From Nitrospira sp. UBA5699 (lineage in GTDB: Bacteria > Nitrospirota > Nitrospiria > Nitrospirales > Nitrospiraceae), in contig DIHJ01000061.1 in the NCBI GenBank assembly GCA_002420105.1, forward strand, positions 34,836 to 58,505: a stretch of 23,670 nucleotides of DNA, written 5' to 3'. Shown in pieces: positions 13,328 through 21,615 of this stretch (within the stretch, counting starts at the first letter, position 1; the number at the start of each line of letters is the position of its first letter). A program made the position numbers and the translations under genes. The notes under the pieces were generated by a model that saw only the letters and a program-made list of their open reading frames with translations, was not told the origin of the DNA and made no database searches.

Positions 13328-14035
13328 ATGACCGAACCGTCATTCCTGACACTGCTCGGCTTGGGATTCATGCTGGGGCTTCGCCATGCCCTGGACGGCG
13401 ATCACGTCGCGGCCGTTTCGACGGTACTGGCGCAGCGGCCGTCGCTGAGGGCGTCCGGTCTCATCGGATTCAGCTGGGGAATCGGCCATACGCTGATCCT
13501 GCTGCTCGTCGGCCTGGTCGTCTTGTGGTTTCGTGTGCCGGTTCCCGATCTGCTGGCGCAAGCGGCGGAAGGGGCGGTCGGCGTCATGTTGATCGTGCTC
13601 GGCGGCCTCCTCGGGATGAAATTGTTCAAAGAGCGCTGGCATGCGCACCAACACGATCATGACGGGACGAGGCACGTGCACCTGCACAGCCATGCGGTGC
13701 TGGTCGATCACGGCCATCCCCACTGGTGGACGGAATCGGTTCGCCCGTTGTGCATCGGGATGGCGCACGGACTCGCCGGGTCCGCCGCCCTGCTGCTCCT
13801 GGTCGTGTCCTCCGCCGGCGGTGTCGCGGAAGGCCTGACCTACATCGCGGTGTTCGGCTGCGGCTCGATTCTGGGGATGATGCTGATCGGGCTGGTCCTG
13901 AGCGTGCCCGTCGTCTGGTCGTTGCGGCTTGGGCGGCCGGTGTTCCTTGCCGTTCAGGGGCTCGCCAGTCTGGGAAGCGTGGGGCTCGGTCTGTCCATCG
14001 TCTATCGCATCCTCACGGGCGGGTCTGCTTCCTGA
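13328..14035 (+). CDS. Nickel/cobalt transporter-like membrane protein with His-rich loop (UreH/NiCoT-like)
   Basis: 235 residues with about six hydrophobic segments. The first contains RHALDGDHVAAV, the H-x4-D-H signature (H20, D25, H26) that binds nickel or cobalt in NiCoT permeases. A second conserved-looking helix holds SWGIGHTL, and a third GMAHGLAGSAA. Between them lies a hydrophilic loop (about 104-132) with 11 His, a probable metal-gathering region. The pattern is closest to UreH-like proteins sometimes linked to urease. No urease, hydrogenase or cobalamin genes are in the window, so the metal is an inference. No clear Shine-Dalgarno is seen. An 11-codon frame (13298-13333, MFRTLSTVVAS) ends in an ATGA overlap with this start and could couple translation. 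It follows moaA by 84 nt. Confidence 0.82.
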   Translation: MTEPSFLTLLGLGFMLGLRHALDGDHVAAVSTVLAQRPSLRASGLIGFSWGIGHTLILLLVGLVVLWFRVPVPDLLAQAAEGAVGVMLIVLGGLLGMKLFKERWHAHQHDHDGTRHVHLHSHAVLVDHGHPHWWTESVRPLCIGMAHGLAGSAALLLLVVSSAGGVAEGLTYIAVFGCGSILGMMLIGLVLSVPVVWSLRLGRPVFLAVQGLASLGSVGLGLSIVYRILTGGSAS

Positions 14036-14092
14036 CCGTTCCCCCTCCTGTCCGCCACGGGAAATCTACGTGCGTCGTGCGGGGAGCTATGC

Positions 14093-14098
14093 TATTCT
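14093..14098 (+). promoter_or_regulatory. Candidate extended -10 box for the accD operon
   Basis: TGCTATTCT gives an extended -10 (TG, one base, TATTCT). No good -35 is seen. The start would be near 14105, leaving a leader of about 88 nt that contains the small hairpin CGGGCG-TGA-CGCCCG (about 14150-14164). Confidence 0.4.
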
Positions 14099-14192
14099 GC
14101 GCACCTACCTGGAGCGTTGTCCCGCGGCGGCTCACCGGCTTCGCGGGCGTGACGCCCGGTGAGTCCGACGATCCGTGAACAAGGAGTACACG

Positions 14193-15029
14193 ATGGCCTG
14201 GTTCAAGAAACAAAAAGGCGCCGAGCCTGAAGCCCCGAAACGTTCAAAGGTGGCGGAGGGGATGTGGCTGAAGTGCAACCACTGCCGGGAGATCGTCTAT
14301 CGCAAGGAAGTCGAACGGAACAACAAGGTCTGTCCCAAATGCGACTACCATTTCCCGATTTCGGTGATGGAACGCATTACGCTCCTGGTGGATTTCGGCA
14401 CGTTCAAAGAGTGGGACGCCGATCTCGGTCCGCTGGATCCGTTGGGGTTTCACGATACCAAATCCTACAAAGATCGGGTCAAGGCCCAGCAGGAGAAGAC
14501 GGGGCGCAAAGACGCCATCATGATCGGGGAAGGGCAGATGAACGGGCGCCGCGTCGCCCTGTGCGTGTTCGACTTCGGATTCATGGGCGGCAGCATGGGG
14601 TCGGTGGTCGGTGAGAAGATCTGCCGCGCGATCGATCGTGCGCTCGAAGCCCGATTGCCGGTCGTGCTCGTAACGGCTTCCGGAGGCGCCAGGATGCAGG
14701 AGGGGATTCTCTCGCTCATGCAGATGGCCAAGACCTCCGCGGCGGTGGCGAAGCTCGGAGAAGCGAAGCTGCCGTTCATCTGTCTCCTGGCCGATCCGAC
14801 GTTCGGCGGGGTCACGGCCAGCGTGGCCATGCTGGGCGATGTCATCATCGCCGAGCCGAAGGCCTTGATCGGGTTTGCCGGTCCGCGTGTGATCGAGCAA
14901 ACGATCAAGCAGCAGCTGCCCGACCAGTTCCAACGCGCGGAATTTCTCCTCGAGCACGGCATGATCGACATGATCGTCGAGCGCAAACAACTTAAGGAAA
15001 CCCTCAGCACCCTCGTCGCCCATTTTTAG
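14193..15029 (+). CDS. accD: Acetyl-CoA carboxylase carboxyltransferase subunit beta
   Basis: Carboxyltransferase half of acetyl-CoA carboxylase; with AccA it moves the carboxyl group from biotin to acetyl-CoA, giving malonyl-CoA for fatty-acid synthesis. 278 residues. The N-terminal zinc ribbon has four Cys (C28, C31, C47, C50; KCNHC and VCPKC). The crotonase-like core shows SGGARMQEG, PTFGGVTAS, GDVIIAEPKALIGFAG and PRVIEQTI, all standard for AccD. The frame opens at a GTG 18 nt upstream, but AAGGAG is ideally placed (6 nt) for the ATG at 14193. accA is not in the window. folC follows after 30 nt, a common gene order in bacteria. Confidence 0.96.
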   Translation: MAWFKKQKGAEPEAPKRSKVAEGMWLKCNHCREIVYRKEVERNNKVCPKCDYHFPISVMERITLLVDFGTFKEWDADLGPLDPLGFHDTKSYKDRVKAQQEKTGRKDAIMIGEGQMNGRRVALCVFDFGFMGGSMGSVVGEKICRAIDRALEARLPVVLVTASGGARMQEGILSLMQMAKTSAAVAKLGEAKLPFICLLADPTFGGVTASVAMLGDVIIAEPKALIGFAGPRVIEQTIKQQLPDQFQRAEFLLEHGMIDMIVERKQLKETLSTLVAHF

Positions 15030-15059
15030 CCGGGCCGCGCAGTCCTCTCGACTGACATC

Positions 15060-16355
15060 ATGACCTACGCCTCGGCCGTTGCCTACCTCTACAGCCTGCA
15101 AAAGCACGGGATCAAGTTGGGTCTTGAGACGATGACGGCTCTGGTCGGGCGGCTTGGTCTGCCGCAAAGCCGCTACCGGACGCTGCACATCGCGGGGACG
15201 AACGGCAAGGGTTCGACCGCCGCCATGACGGCGGCCGTTCTGCAGGCCGCGGGGTACCGGGTGGGACTCTACACGTCGCCCCATCTCGTCGAGTTTCGTG
15301 AGCGGATTCGCGTCAACGGCGACATGATTCCGGAGGGCGACGTGGCGCGTCTGGCGGAGCGGTTGAAGGGGCTGTGCGAACCGGACCTGTCGCCCACGTT
15401 TTTTGAATGCACGACCGCGATGGCCTTTCAGCACTTTGCCGATGCGCGGGTCGATGTTGCGGTGCTGGAGGTCGGCCTGGGAGGCCGGTTCGATGCGACG
15501 AACGTCGTGACGCCGCTGGCCGGCGCCATCACCACGATCGCGCTGGACCATCAGGAGTATCTGGGAACGACGCTGGCATCGATCGCGTTCGAAAAGGCCG
15601 GCATCATCAAACCCCGCATGCCGGTCGTGGTCGGACGGATGACGGAGGATGCGCGACGCACGATCGAGCAGGTCGCATCGGAGCGCGCGGCGCCGCTCAG
15701 TCGCCTGGGACGGGATTTTCATGTGAGCGGCGATACGCCGGAGCGGTTTTCCTATTCCGGCCGGACGACCCGGTACGACGATCTGTCCTGCGCGTTGCAC
15801 GGAGCCCATCAACTGGATAATGCGGCCTGTGCGCTCGCGTTGCTCGAAGCGGCTGGTCCGGGCGGACTCGTGGCGACGGAGCAGGCGGTCCGCGAAGGCT
15901 TGCGGGGGGTCAGTTGGGAAGGCCGGATCGAGATCGTGGACCGTCGGCCGATGCTGGTCCTCGACGGCGCCCACAATCCGGCGGCGGCGATCGCGTTGAG
16001 CGGCTATCTGCGGGCCTTTCGCCTGTCCCATCCGGGGAGCCGCGTGGTCCTCGTCCTGGGCATGATGCGTGACAAGGACCATCGGGGGTTTGCCGAACCG
16101 CTGCGCGATCTGGTCGATGAGGTGGTGCTCACGCAGGCGGACCTGTCTCGATCGGCGACGGTGCAGCAATTGCACAGCGCGTTGCGGGACCGGTGGCCCC
16201 GTCCGCATCTTCAGGCCGTGCTGAGCGATGCGCTGGGGCAGGCGAGGCGGTTGGCGGGACCGGAGGATCTCATCTGCGTCACCGGTTCGCTGATGCTGAT
16301 CGGCGACGTCAAGGCGCTGTTCCGTGGCTGTGGGCTGTCCCCGCTTCGGGGTTGA
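15060..16355 (+). CDS. folC: Folylpolyglutamate synthase / dihydrofolate synthase
   Basis: Adds glutamate to dihydropteroate and/or folates, using ATP. 431 residues, the normal length. The Mur-ligase-type P-loop is HIAGTNGKGSTAA (about 43-55). It is followed by YTSPHLVEFRERI, VLEVGLGGRFDATNV (the conserved metal and substrate loop), TTIALDHQEYLG, FEKAGIIKP, and the C-terminal DGAHNPAA with GMMRDKDH. Whether it is bifunctional cannot be told from these motifs. It is cotranscribed with accD (30-nt gap) and ends 1 nt before the lptD start. No Shine-Dalgarno is seen before the ATG. The FolB-methyltransferase fusion at 9832-10779 supplies an earlier step of the same pathway. Confidence 0.95.
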   Translation: MTYASAVAYLYSLQKHGIKLGLETMTALVGRLGLPQSRYRTLHIAGTNGKGSTAAMTAAVLQAAGYRVGLYTSPHLVEFRERIRVNGDMIPEGDVARLAERLKGLCEPDLSPTFFECTTAMAFQHFADARVDVAVLEVGLGGRFDATNVVTPLAGAITTIALDHQEYLGTTLASIAFEKAGIIKPRMPVVVGRMTEDARRTIEQVASERAAPLSRLGRDFHVSGDTPERFSYSGRTTRYDDLSCALHGAHQLDNAACALALLEAAGPGGLVATEQAVREGLRGVSWEGRIEIVDRRPMLVLDGAHNPAAAIALSGYLRAFRLSHPGSRVVLVLGMMRDKDHRGFAEPLRDLVDEVVLTQADLSRSATVQQLHSALRDRWPRPHLQAVLSDALGQARRLAGPEDLICVTGSLMLIGDVKALFRGCGLSPLRG

Positions 16356-16356
16356 T

Positions 16357-18816
16357 ATGGCGGGAGTCCTCACGCGGGTAGCGGGCTGCCTGATCGCCGT
16401 GCTGTTCCTCGGTCTCCTCTTCCCGCTTCGGGGAATGACCGCCGGAGCGTCGGCGGCGGCGTCCCCGTCCGGAACCGGCGCGCTTCCCCTCGAGGTGAAA
16501 GCGGACCGCATCGATTATCTGCAAGATCAGGAGATCTACGAGGCGGACGGCTCCGTTGTCGTGGATCAGGGCTCCTTGCATCTCACCGCCGATCATCTGA
16601 CGGTGCAATCATTGCCCGGCGTGATGATCGCTACGGGCCATGTCCGGTTGACGGGTGCCAAAACCGATCTTGCCGCCGAACGGCTGGAACTGAACGTCAA
16701 TACGGAAGCGGGGGTGATCACGCACGGGCAGGTCTATCTCAAGGCTTCGAATACGACGGTGGACGGGCGGCTCATCCAGCGGTTTTCGGAGGATCATTAC
16801 CGCGTCAAAGAGGGCCGCTTCACGAATTGCGATGCGCAGGAGGGGGAAACGCCCGCCTGGCGCTTCCGGTTCAAGGATTTGGATTTGAATGCGGGCGACA
16901 GCGTGGCCTTCACCGGCGGCTGGCTGTGCGTGGCCGACGTGCCCGTCATTCCGATCCCGACGCTCACCTATCCGCTCTCGACCAGGCACAGCGGATTTCT
17001 GATTCCGAACGTCGGGTACGACAACCGGTTCGGCACCCATCTCCAGGAAGCGTTCTACTGGGCGATCAATCCCAGCCAGGACCTGACGATCGCGCCCTCG
17101 TACTACAGCAACTTGGGATACGGCAGCGATCTGGAATACCGCTACGTGTTGGACAAGAAATCCCGCGGGCAGTGGTTCATCAGCTACCTGCAGCAGACGA
17201 AGCTGCCGAACGTTTCGGGCGTGACGGATACGGGCGAGGATGTGAAGAAAGGCCGTGCCCTCATTACGGGCACCCACACGCAGCAGGTCACCGACACGCT
17301 CCTGCTCCGGGCCCAGGCGAATCTGGTTACCGACCCCAATTATCTCCAGCAGTTGAGCAATTCGGGTGCCCAGCGCGCCCTGCCGAGCAACGAATCGAAT
17401 CTTCTGGCCTCCCAGCGTCTGGCGCACGGGAACCTGTATCTGCTCGGCCAGTACCTGCAGCCGTTGCAGGCGGGCGGGACGGACACGTTCCAGCGCCTGC
17501 CGGAAATCGGGTACAGCATGCCGAACCTGGCGCTCTTCAATTCCCCGCTGCTCTTCGGCGCGGATGCCAACGCGGTGAATTTTTATCGCGATCAGGGGTT
17601 TGCCCAGAATCGCGTGGACGTGGTTCCGGGGCTGTCGACGGACGTCATCGACTTCGGCCATATCGTCGGTATCACGCCGCAGGCGAAATTCCGCGAGGTC
17701 TACTATACCCGCGGGGTGCAGGAGGCGAGCAGCCAGCACCGGGAAACGTTCTGGGCGGGGATCGACGCGACGTCGAAATTGAGCCGCCGCTTCGGCACGG
17801 CCGGCGGCAACACCATGCTGCACACGATCGAGCCCAGCGTGATGTACGAGTACGTGCCGCCTACCGACCAGTCCAAGCTGACCCAGATCGATCAGGTGGA
17901 CGATCTGCCGAAGAAGAATTTGATGACCTACATGCTCCGCAGTCGGCTGCTGGAGCAGGATGGGAACAGCAGCTTCAATTGGCTCGATCTCACGATGGCA
18001 CAGAGCTATCACGTCGGGGCCGCGCAGACGCGGGCGCGGGATTTCACGCCCGGCGCGGCGCCCCTGTTCGGGACCGTTACGCAGCCGTTGCAGCCGGCGA
18101 CGGTCGCGATCGAGGGAAAGAAGTTTTCCGATCTGTGGATGCGGGCCGTCATCGGGAACAACAGCCCTCAGATCACGCAGGCGCAGCTGGAAGGACCGGC
18201 TTTCGGCCGCGGCGCGGGGGCGAGTCCGACGTTCAAGCCGGTCATCAACCAGTATGTGACCATGGACGCCTTCTTCGATCCCTACCGCTCGACCGTGAGC
18301 CAGTTCAATACCGACTTCCGGGTGCAGCAGGCGAACAACTGGTACATGGAGGTGGGGCAGCGGTATTCGCGCGACGGCAACCGGGTCCGTCGCGGGGACG
18401 TCTGGAATCCCATTTCCTTCAACGAGGTCTATGCCCCGACCGAGGAAATTCAGTTTCTCACGGCAGGAGGGGCGTTCCGCACGCCCTGGGGATGGACGGT
18501 CGGCGCCAAGGGGTACTATGACGTGAAGAACGGAAAAAGTCCGGAGTACGACGTCGTTGCGCTTTACCAGAATCCCTGCAAATGCTGGTCGCTCGGACTT
18601 TTCTATCTTCAATTTCCCGATCGAGCCCAGTACAATTTCATGCTCAGCCTGACCGGGATCGGCTGGACGGAGAATTACGGAACCGCCGTGCTGAAGAGCA
18701 TTCTCAGTCCCTTACTCTGGGGCGAGCGGGGTCTGCCGTGGGCAACGCCCGGAGGTCCCTACGGCATCCCGCAATCTGTTCCGCCGCCGCCCGGCCCGGG
18801 AGGGATTCCCCGATGA
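16357..18816 (+). CDS. lptD: LPS-assembly protein LptD
   Basis: Outer-membrane barrel that, with LptE, inserts lipopolysaccharide into the outer leaflet. 819 residues. There is an N-terminal signal peptide (about 1-30). The periplasmic LptA/OstA-like domain (about 45-160) has the repeating DGSVVVDQG and ATGHVRLTG strands. A long Tyr/Asn-rich C-terminal barrel then starts around GYDNRFGTHLQEAFYW. The disulfide cysteines seen in characterised LptD have counterparts: one in FTNCDAQEG, one in GGWLCVADV, and a near-terminal C-K-C (NPCKCWSLG) where E. coli has adjacent Cys. I chose the ATG at 16357, 1 nt after the folC stop, because it opens a proper signal peptide; a GTG at 16324 in the same frame would overlap folC. 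The stop overlaps the next gene's ATG. No lptE is recognisable. Confidence 0.93.
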   Translation: MAGVLTRVAGCLIAVLFLGLLFPLRGMTAGASAAASPSGTGALPLEVKADRIDYLQDQEIYEADGSVVVDQGSLHLTADHLTVQSLPGVMIATGHVRLTGAKTDLAAERLELNVNTEAGVITHGQVYLKASNTTVDGRLIQRFSEDHYRVKEGRFTNCDAQEGETPAWRFRFKDLDLNAGDSVAFTGGWLCVADVPVIPIPTLTYPLSTRHSGFLIPNVGYDNRFGTHLQEAFYWAINPSQDLTIAPSYYSNLGYGSDLEYRYVLDKKSRGQWFISYLQQTKLPNVSGVTDTGEDVKKGRALITGTHTQQVTDTLLLRAQANLVTDPNYLQQLSNSGAQRALPSNESNLLASQRLAHGNLYLLGQYLQPLQAGGTDTFQRLPEIGYSMPNLALFNSPLLFGADANAVNFYRDQGFAQNRVDVVPGLSTDVIDFGHIVGITPQAKFREVYYTRGVQEASSQHRETFWAGIDATSKLSRRFGTAGGNTMLHTIEPSVMYEYVPPTDQSKLTQIDQVDDLPKKNLMTYMLRSRLLEQDGNSSFNWLDLTMAQSYHVGAAQTRARDFTPGAAPLFGTVTQPLQPATVAIEGKKFSDLWMRAVIGNNSPQITQAQLEGPAFGRGAGASPTFKPVINQYVTMDAFFDPYRSTVSQFNTDFRVQQANNWYMEVGQRYSRDGNRVRRGDVWNPISFNEVYAPTEEIQFLTAGGAFRTPWGWTVGAKGYYDVKNGKSPEYDVVALYQNPCKCWSLGLFYLQFPDRAQYNFMLSLTGIGWTENYGTAVLKSILSPLLWGERGLPWATPGGPYGIPQSVPPPPGPGGIPR

Positions 18817-19355
18817 GCCGCCTGTCGTCGCACTCCATCGCTCGCTCGTGGATCGGGGTGGCTCTGGTTGCCGCGCTGTGGGCCGGGTGCGGCTCTCTGC
18901 CGCCGTCGGCTCAACCGGTCCGACCGGCCAATCTGCAGCGGGCGAAGGTGTTTCTCGCTGCGGCGGATTTCCGCCGGGCCGTCGAAGCCTGTCGGCAGGA
19001 AGTCCAGGAGCGTCCCTCCGCCGAGAGCTATCTGTACCTCTCCTATGTCTATCAGGCGCTCGAGGCCTATGTAGAGTCCCTGGCCAAGGCGGACCAATGG
19101 GTGGCGATGGAACACGTGTACTTGAATCTGACCTCGGGGACGCCCGAGGATCTGGTCGATCCGCCCAACGTTCTGGCGCGTATGGCGAAAGAAATGATTC
19201 AAGCGGCATCCCGGCAACAGGCGGATGTCGCGGCCGAGCTGGCCACGAGGCTCGATGCGTCCGTGGCGGCGCGCATCTGGCCGCAGCAAACCGCCTGGCG
19301 CAAAGTCAAGCCGGACGGCTGGTGGTTCGCCGTGCCTCCCGAGTGGGCCTGGTAG
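18813..19355 (+). CDS. Small lipoprotein coupled to lptD, helical TPR-like
   Basis: 180 residues. The N-terminus has basic residues, a hydrophobic stretch (about 13-25) and a lipobox ending LWAGC, so Cys26 should be lipidated. The first ~80 residues of the mature part look like paired helices of tetratricopeptide type (AKVFLAAADFRRAVEACRQ, SAESYLYLSYVYQAL). The C-terminus is aromatic (DGWWFAVPPEWAW). Its ATG overlaps the lptD stop as ATGA, so it is translated with lptD. The size suits an LptE-like partner, but the predicted helical make-up does not match the LptE fold. I cannot name the family. The frame is open much further upstream inside lptD; the ATGA start with a signal sequence decides the call. 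Confidence 0.85.
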   Translation: MSRLSSHSIARSWIGVALVAALWAGCGSLPPSAQPVRPANLQRAKVFLAAADFRRAVEACRQEVQERPSAESYLYLSYVYQALEAYVESLAKADQWVAMEHVYLNLTSGTPEDLVDPPNVLARMAKEMIQAASRQQADVAAELATRLDASVAARIWPQQTAWRKVKPDGWWFAVPPEWAW

Positions 19356-19378
19356 GATTCTCCAGCGGGCTGCAGGAT

Positions 19379-19406
19379 TTGACTCCTCGAAGAGGGCTGG
19401 TATACG
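19379..19406 (+). promoter_or_regulatory. Candidate thioredoxin promoter
   Basis: TTGACT (19379-19384, 5/6), a 16-nt spacer and TATACG (19401-19406, 4/6). The start near 19413 gives a leader of about 45 nt with a strong GGAGG before the GTG start. Confidence 0.6.
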
Positions 19407-19457
19407 ATGACGACTCGTTTCTTGAGCCGGTCTGTTTGATGCGAAGGAGGATGTGAC

Positions 19458-19805
19458 GTGGCAGGCAATGCGTTGAAAGTGGAAGACGGCACCTGGGATG
19501 CCGAGGTCATGAAGGCTCCCGAACTGGTGATGGTCGATTTCTGGGCGGTGTGGTGCGGTCCGTGCCAAATGGTGGCTCCGATTATCGACGAGTTGGCCAA
19601 TGAATATGCCGGAAAGCTGAAGGTCCGCAAGCTCAATACCGACGAAAATCCCGAGGTTGCCGGGCGATACCAGGTCATGAGCATTCCGACGATCCTTTTT
19701 TTCAAGAACGGCCAGGTGGTGGAAAAGCTCGTCGGCGCCAGACCGAAGCGCCAGTTTAAGGAACTGATCGATTCGCTCCTGGCTCAGCACGCCGGTTCCG
19801 CATAA
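19458..19805 (+). CDS. trxA: Thioredoxin
   Basis: Cytoplasmic dithiol-disulfide oxidoreductase. 115 residues, standard length. Active site WAVWCGPCQM (Cys about 33 and 36), preceded by the conserved VMVDFWA strand with its buried Asp, then the cis-proline loop SIPTILFF and a closing GxxPKxQ helix. There is no signal peptide. The start is GTG at 19458, chosen because GGAGG lies 7 nt upstream and the fold begins right after it. A promoter of its own and a strong hairpin downstream (19851-19879) suggest a single-gene transcript. It could serve as reductant for the class II ribonucleotide reductase, but that is only a family-level inference. Confidence 0.95.
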   Translation: MAGNALKVEDGTWDAEVMKAPELVMVDFWAVWCGPCQMVAPIIDELANEYAGKLKVRKLNTDENPEVAGRYQVMSIPTILFFKNGQVVEKLVGARPKRQFKELIDSLLAQHAGSA

Positions 19806-19850
19806 TTGCAGACACAGGCTGCGGGCCGTGCCCGGCTGCCGGATCGACCC

Positions 19851-19889
19851 TTCCGCCGGTTTCCCGATGACCGGCGGAACCCTCTGTTT
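19851..19889 (+). terminator. Likely intrinsic terminator after thioredoxin
   Basis: TTCCGCCGGT (19851-19860) and ACCGGCGGAA (19870-19879) form a perfect 10-bp stem with a 9-nt loop, followed by CCCTCTGTTT, a weak U-rich tail. It lies 45 nt past the trxA stop and before recN. Confidence 0.7.
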
Positions 19890-19920
19890 GACCGACTAGG
19901 GAGTTACGTCGCTCGCCACA

Positions 19921-21606
19921 ATGCTCGCCGAGTTGCGCATTGTCAATTTCGCGCTGATTGAGCAGCTTCACATTCAATTCCAACCGGGATTTACCGTTTT
20001 GACCGGCGAAACAGGCGCCGGCAAGTCCCTTCTCATTGACGCCATCGGTCTGCTCGTGGGCGGGAGAGCCTCGGCCGAACAGATCCGTTCCGGCGAGGAG
20101 GACGCTCACCTCGAGGCTTCCTTTCATCTTCCGTCCGGGCATCCGTTGCTCCGACAACTTCGCTCGCAGGACATCATCGGTCCGAAAGACCATGAACTGA
20201 TCCTTCGGCGGATTCTCTCGCGGTCCGGCCGCCATCGGGTCTACCTCAACGGCGCGTTGTGCCCTCTGCGGGTGCTCGAAGAACTGGGCGGTACCCTTGT
20301 CGATATCCACGGCCAGCATGAGCAGCAATCGCTGCTGGCCCCGTCCAGACAACTGGACGCCGTGGACGGGTTCGGGTCGTTGCAGCCGCTGCGCGCGCGA
20401 TATGAAGAGGCCCATCGTGAGTGGCGGGATCTTGCCGCGCAGGTCGATACGATCCGTCTGGCCGGGGCCGATCGCGAGCGACGGGACGAAATGTTGCGGT
20501 TTCAGATGCAGGAGATCGAGCAGGCCGGGCTGGCGGCGGGCGAGGAAGAGACGTTGCTGGCTGAACGGCAGCGTCTGGCCCATGCCCATCGGCTTCGTGA
20601 ACTGGCCGAAGAGGCCCATGCGGAACTGCAGGCCGATGACCAAAGCGTCTTGGCGAGGCTTGGGCGGATCGGCCGTCTGGCAGCGGAGCTGGGGGAGACC
20701 GATCAGACGATGAGGGATTGCAGCGGGCAGGTCCGTGACGCTTCGATTCAACTGAAAGAGCTTTCCGGTCGCCTGCGCGACTATACGGAGCAATTGGAGG
20801 CGGATCCCGACAGGCAGGGCAAGGTCGAGGACCGGTTGGATGCCATTCAGCGACTCAAAAAGAAATACGGGGGATCGGTCGATGCCGTGCTGGCGACCGG
20901 CGCGCGTATCCGGCAGGAGTTGCAGGCGGCGGAGACTCACGAAAGTCGGGTTGCCGAGCTGACGCAACAGCTGCAGGCGGCGGAAGGCCGGGTGGCCGAT
21001 CTGGCGAAACAACTGTCCAGGAAACGCCGTGATGCCGCCAAACGGCTGACGGGGGCGGTGGCCGCGGAGCTGGCTGCGGTGAAGATGGAGCAGACGGCCT
21101 TCGACATCGCGGTGTCTTCCGATGAAGGCCCGGAGGGTTTCGGAGCGACCGGGCGCGATCGGGTGGAATTTCTACTCTCAAGCAACCTCGGAGAGCCGCC
21201 CAGGCCGTTGGGCCGGATCGCATCGGGCGGAGAATTGTCCCGCGTCATGCTCGCGCTGAAAACCGTGCTGGCCGAAACGGATCATGTGCCGGTTCTCGTC
21301 TTCGACGAAATCGACACCGGGGTCGGCGGAGCCGTGGCGGCGGCGATGGGCACGCGACTGCGGAAACTGGGCGCGTTTCATCAGGTGTTCTGCATCACCC
21401 ATCTGCCGCAAGTGGCGTCGCAGGCCGAACATCATTTCCTGGTGGAAAAGGGGCAGGATAACCGGCGGACGACGACGTCGGTAAAACCGCTCAACGGGAT
21501 CGGGCGCGAGGAAGAAATCGCCAGGATGCTGGGGGGCGAAACGATTACGAAAAAAGTGCGGGAAACGGCGGCGGAGCTGATCGCGGGAGCCAAGGGAAAG
21601 CGCTGA
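19921..21606 (+). CDS. recN: DNA repair protein RecN
   Basis: SMC-like ATPase that acts at double-strand breaks in recombinational repair. 561 residues, the family length. The N-terminal ATPase half has FALIEQLHIQF and the Walker A GETGAGKS (29-36), followed by the RecN-typical VDIHGQHEQQSLL. Two helical arms (about 155-375) rich in Glu, Arg, Gln and Leu form the coiled coil around a short hinge. The C-terminal half has the signature ASGGELSRVMLALK (about 433-446), Walker B VLVFDEIDTGVGG (about 458-470) and ITHLPQVAS. All ATPase elements are present. No SOS (LexA) box is recognised upstream and the Shine-Dalgarno is weak. It lies tail-to-tail (9 nt) with the HD-GYP regulator. Confidence 0.95.
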   Translation: MLAELRIVNFALIEQLHIQFQPGFTVLTGETGAGKSLLIDAIGLLVGGRASAEQIRSGEEDAHLEASFHLPSGHPLLRQLRSQDIIGPKDHELILRRILSRSGRHRVYLNGALCPLRVLEELGGTLVDIHGQHEQQSLLAPSRQLDAVDGFGSLQPLRARYEEAHREWRDLAAQVDTIRLAGADRERRDEMLRFQMQEIEQAGLAAGEEETLLAERQRLAHAHRLRELAEEAHAELQADDQSVLARLGRIGRLAAELGETDQTMRDCSGQVRDASIQLKELSGRLRDYTEQLEADPDRQGKVEDRLDAIQRLKKKYGGSVDAVLATGARIRQELQAAETHESRVAELTQQLQAAEGRVADLAKQLSRKRRDAAKRLTGAVAAELAAVKMEQTAFDIAVSSDEGPEGFGATGRDRVEFLLSSNLGEPPRPLGRIASGGELSRVMLALKTVLAETDHVPVLVFDEIDTGVGGAVAAAMGTRLRKLGAFHQVFCITHLPQVASQAEHHFLVEKGQDNRRTTTSVKPLNGIGREEEIARMLGGETITKKVRETAAELIAGAKGKR

Positions 21607-21615
21607 GCGCGGCGG

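Noticed and set aside
14244..16511. Long minus-strand open frame (755 codons) across accD and folC
   Set aside because: Antisense to two clear enzymes; its Arg/His/Asp-rich translation matches no family pattern.
16609..18612. Long minus-strand open frame (667 codons) across lptD
   Set aside because: Antisense shadow of lptD with the same Arg/Val/His-rich composition as other shadows.
18813..19355. Calling the lipoprotein LptE
   Set aside because: Position and size fit, but the sequence looks helical and lacks LptE-like features.
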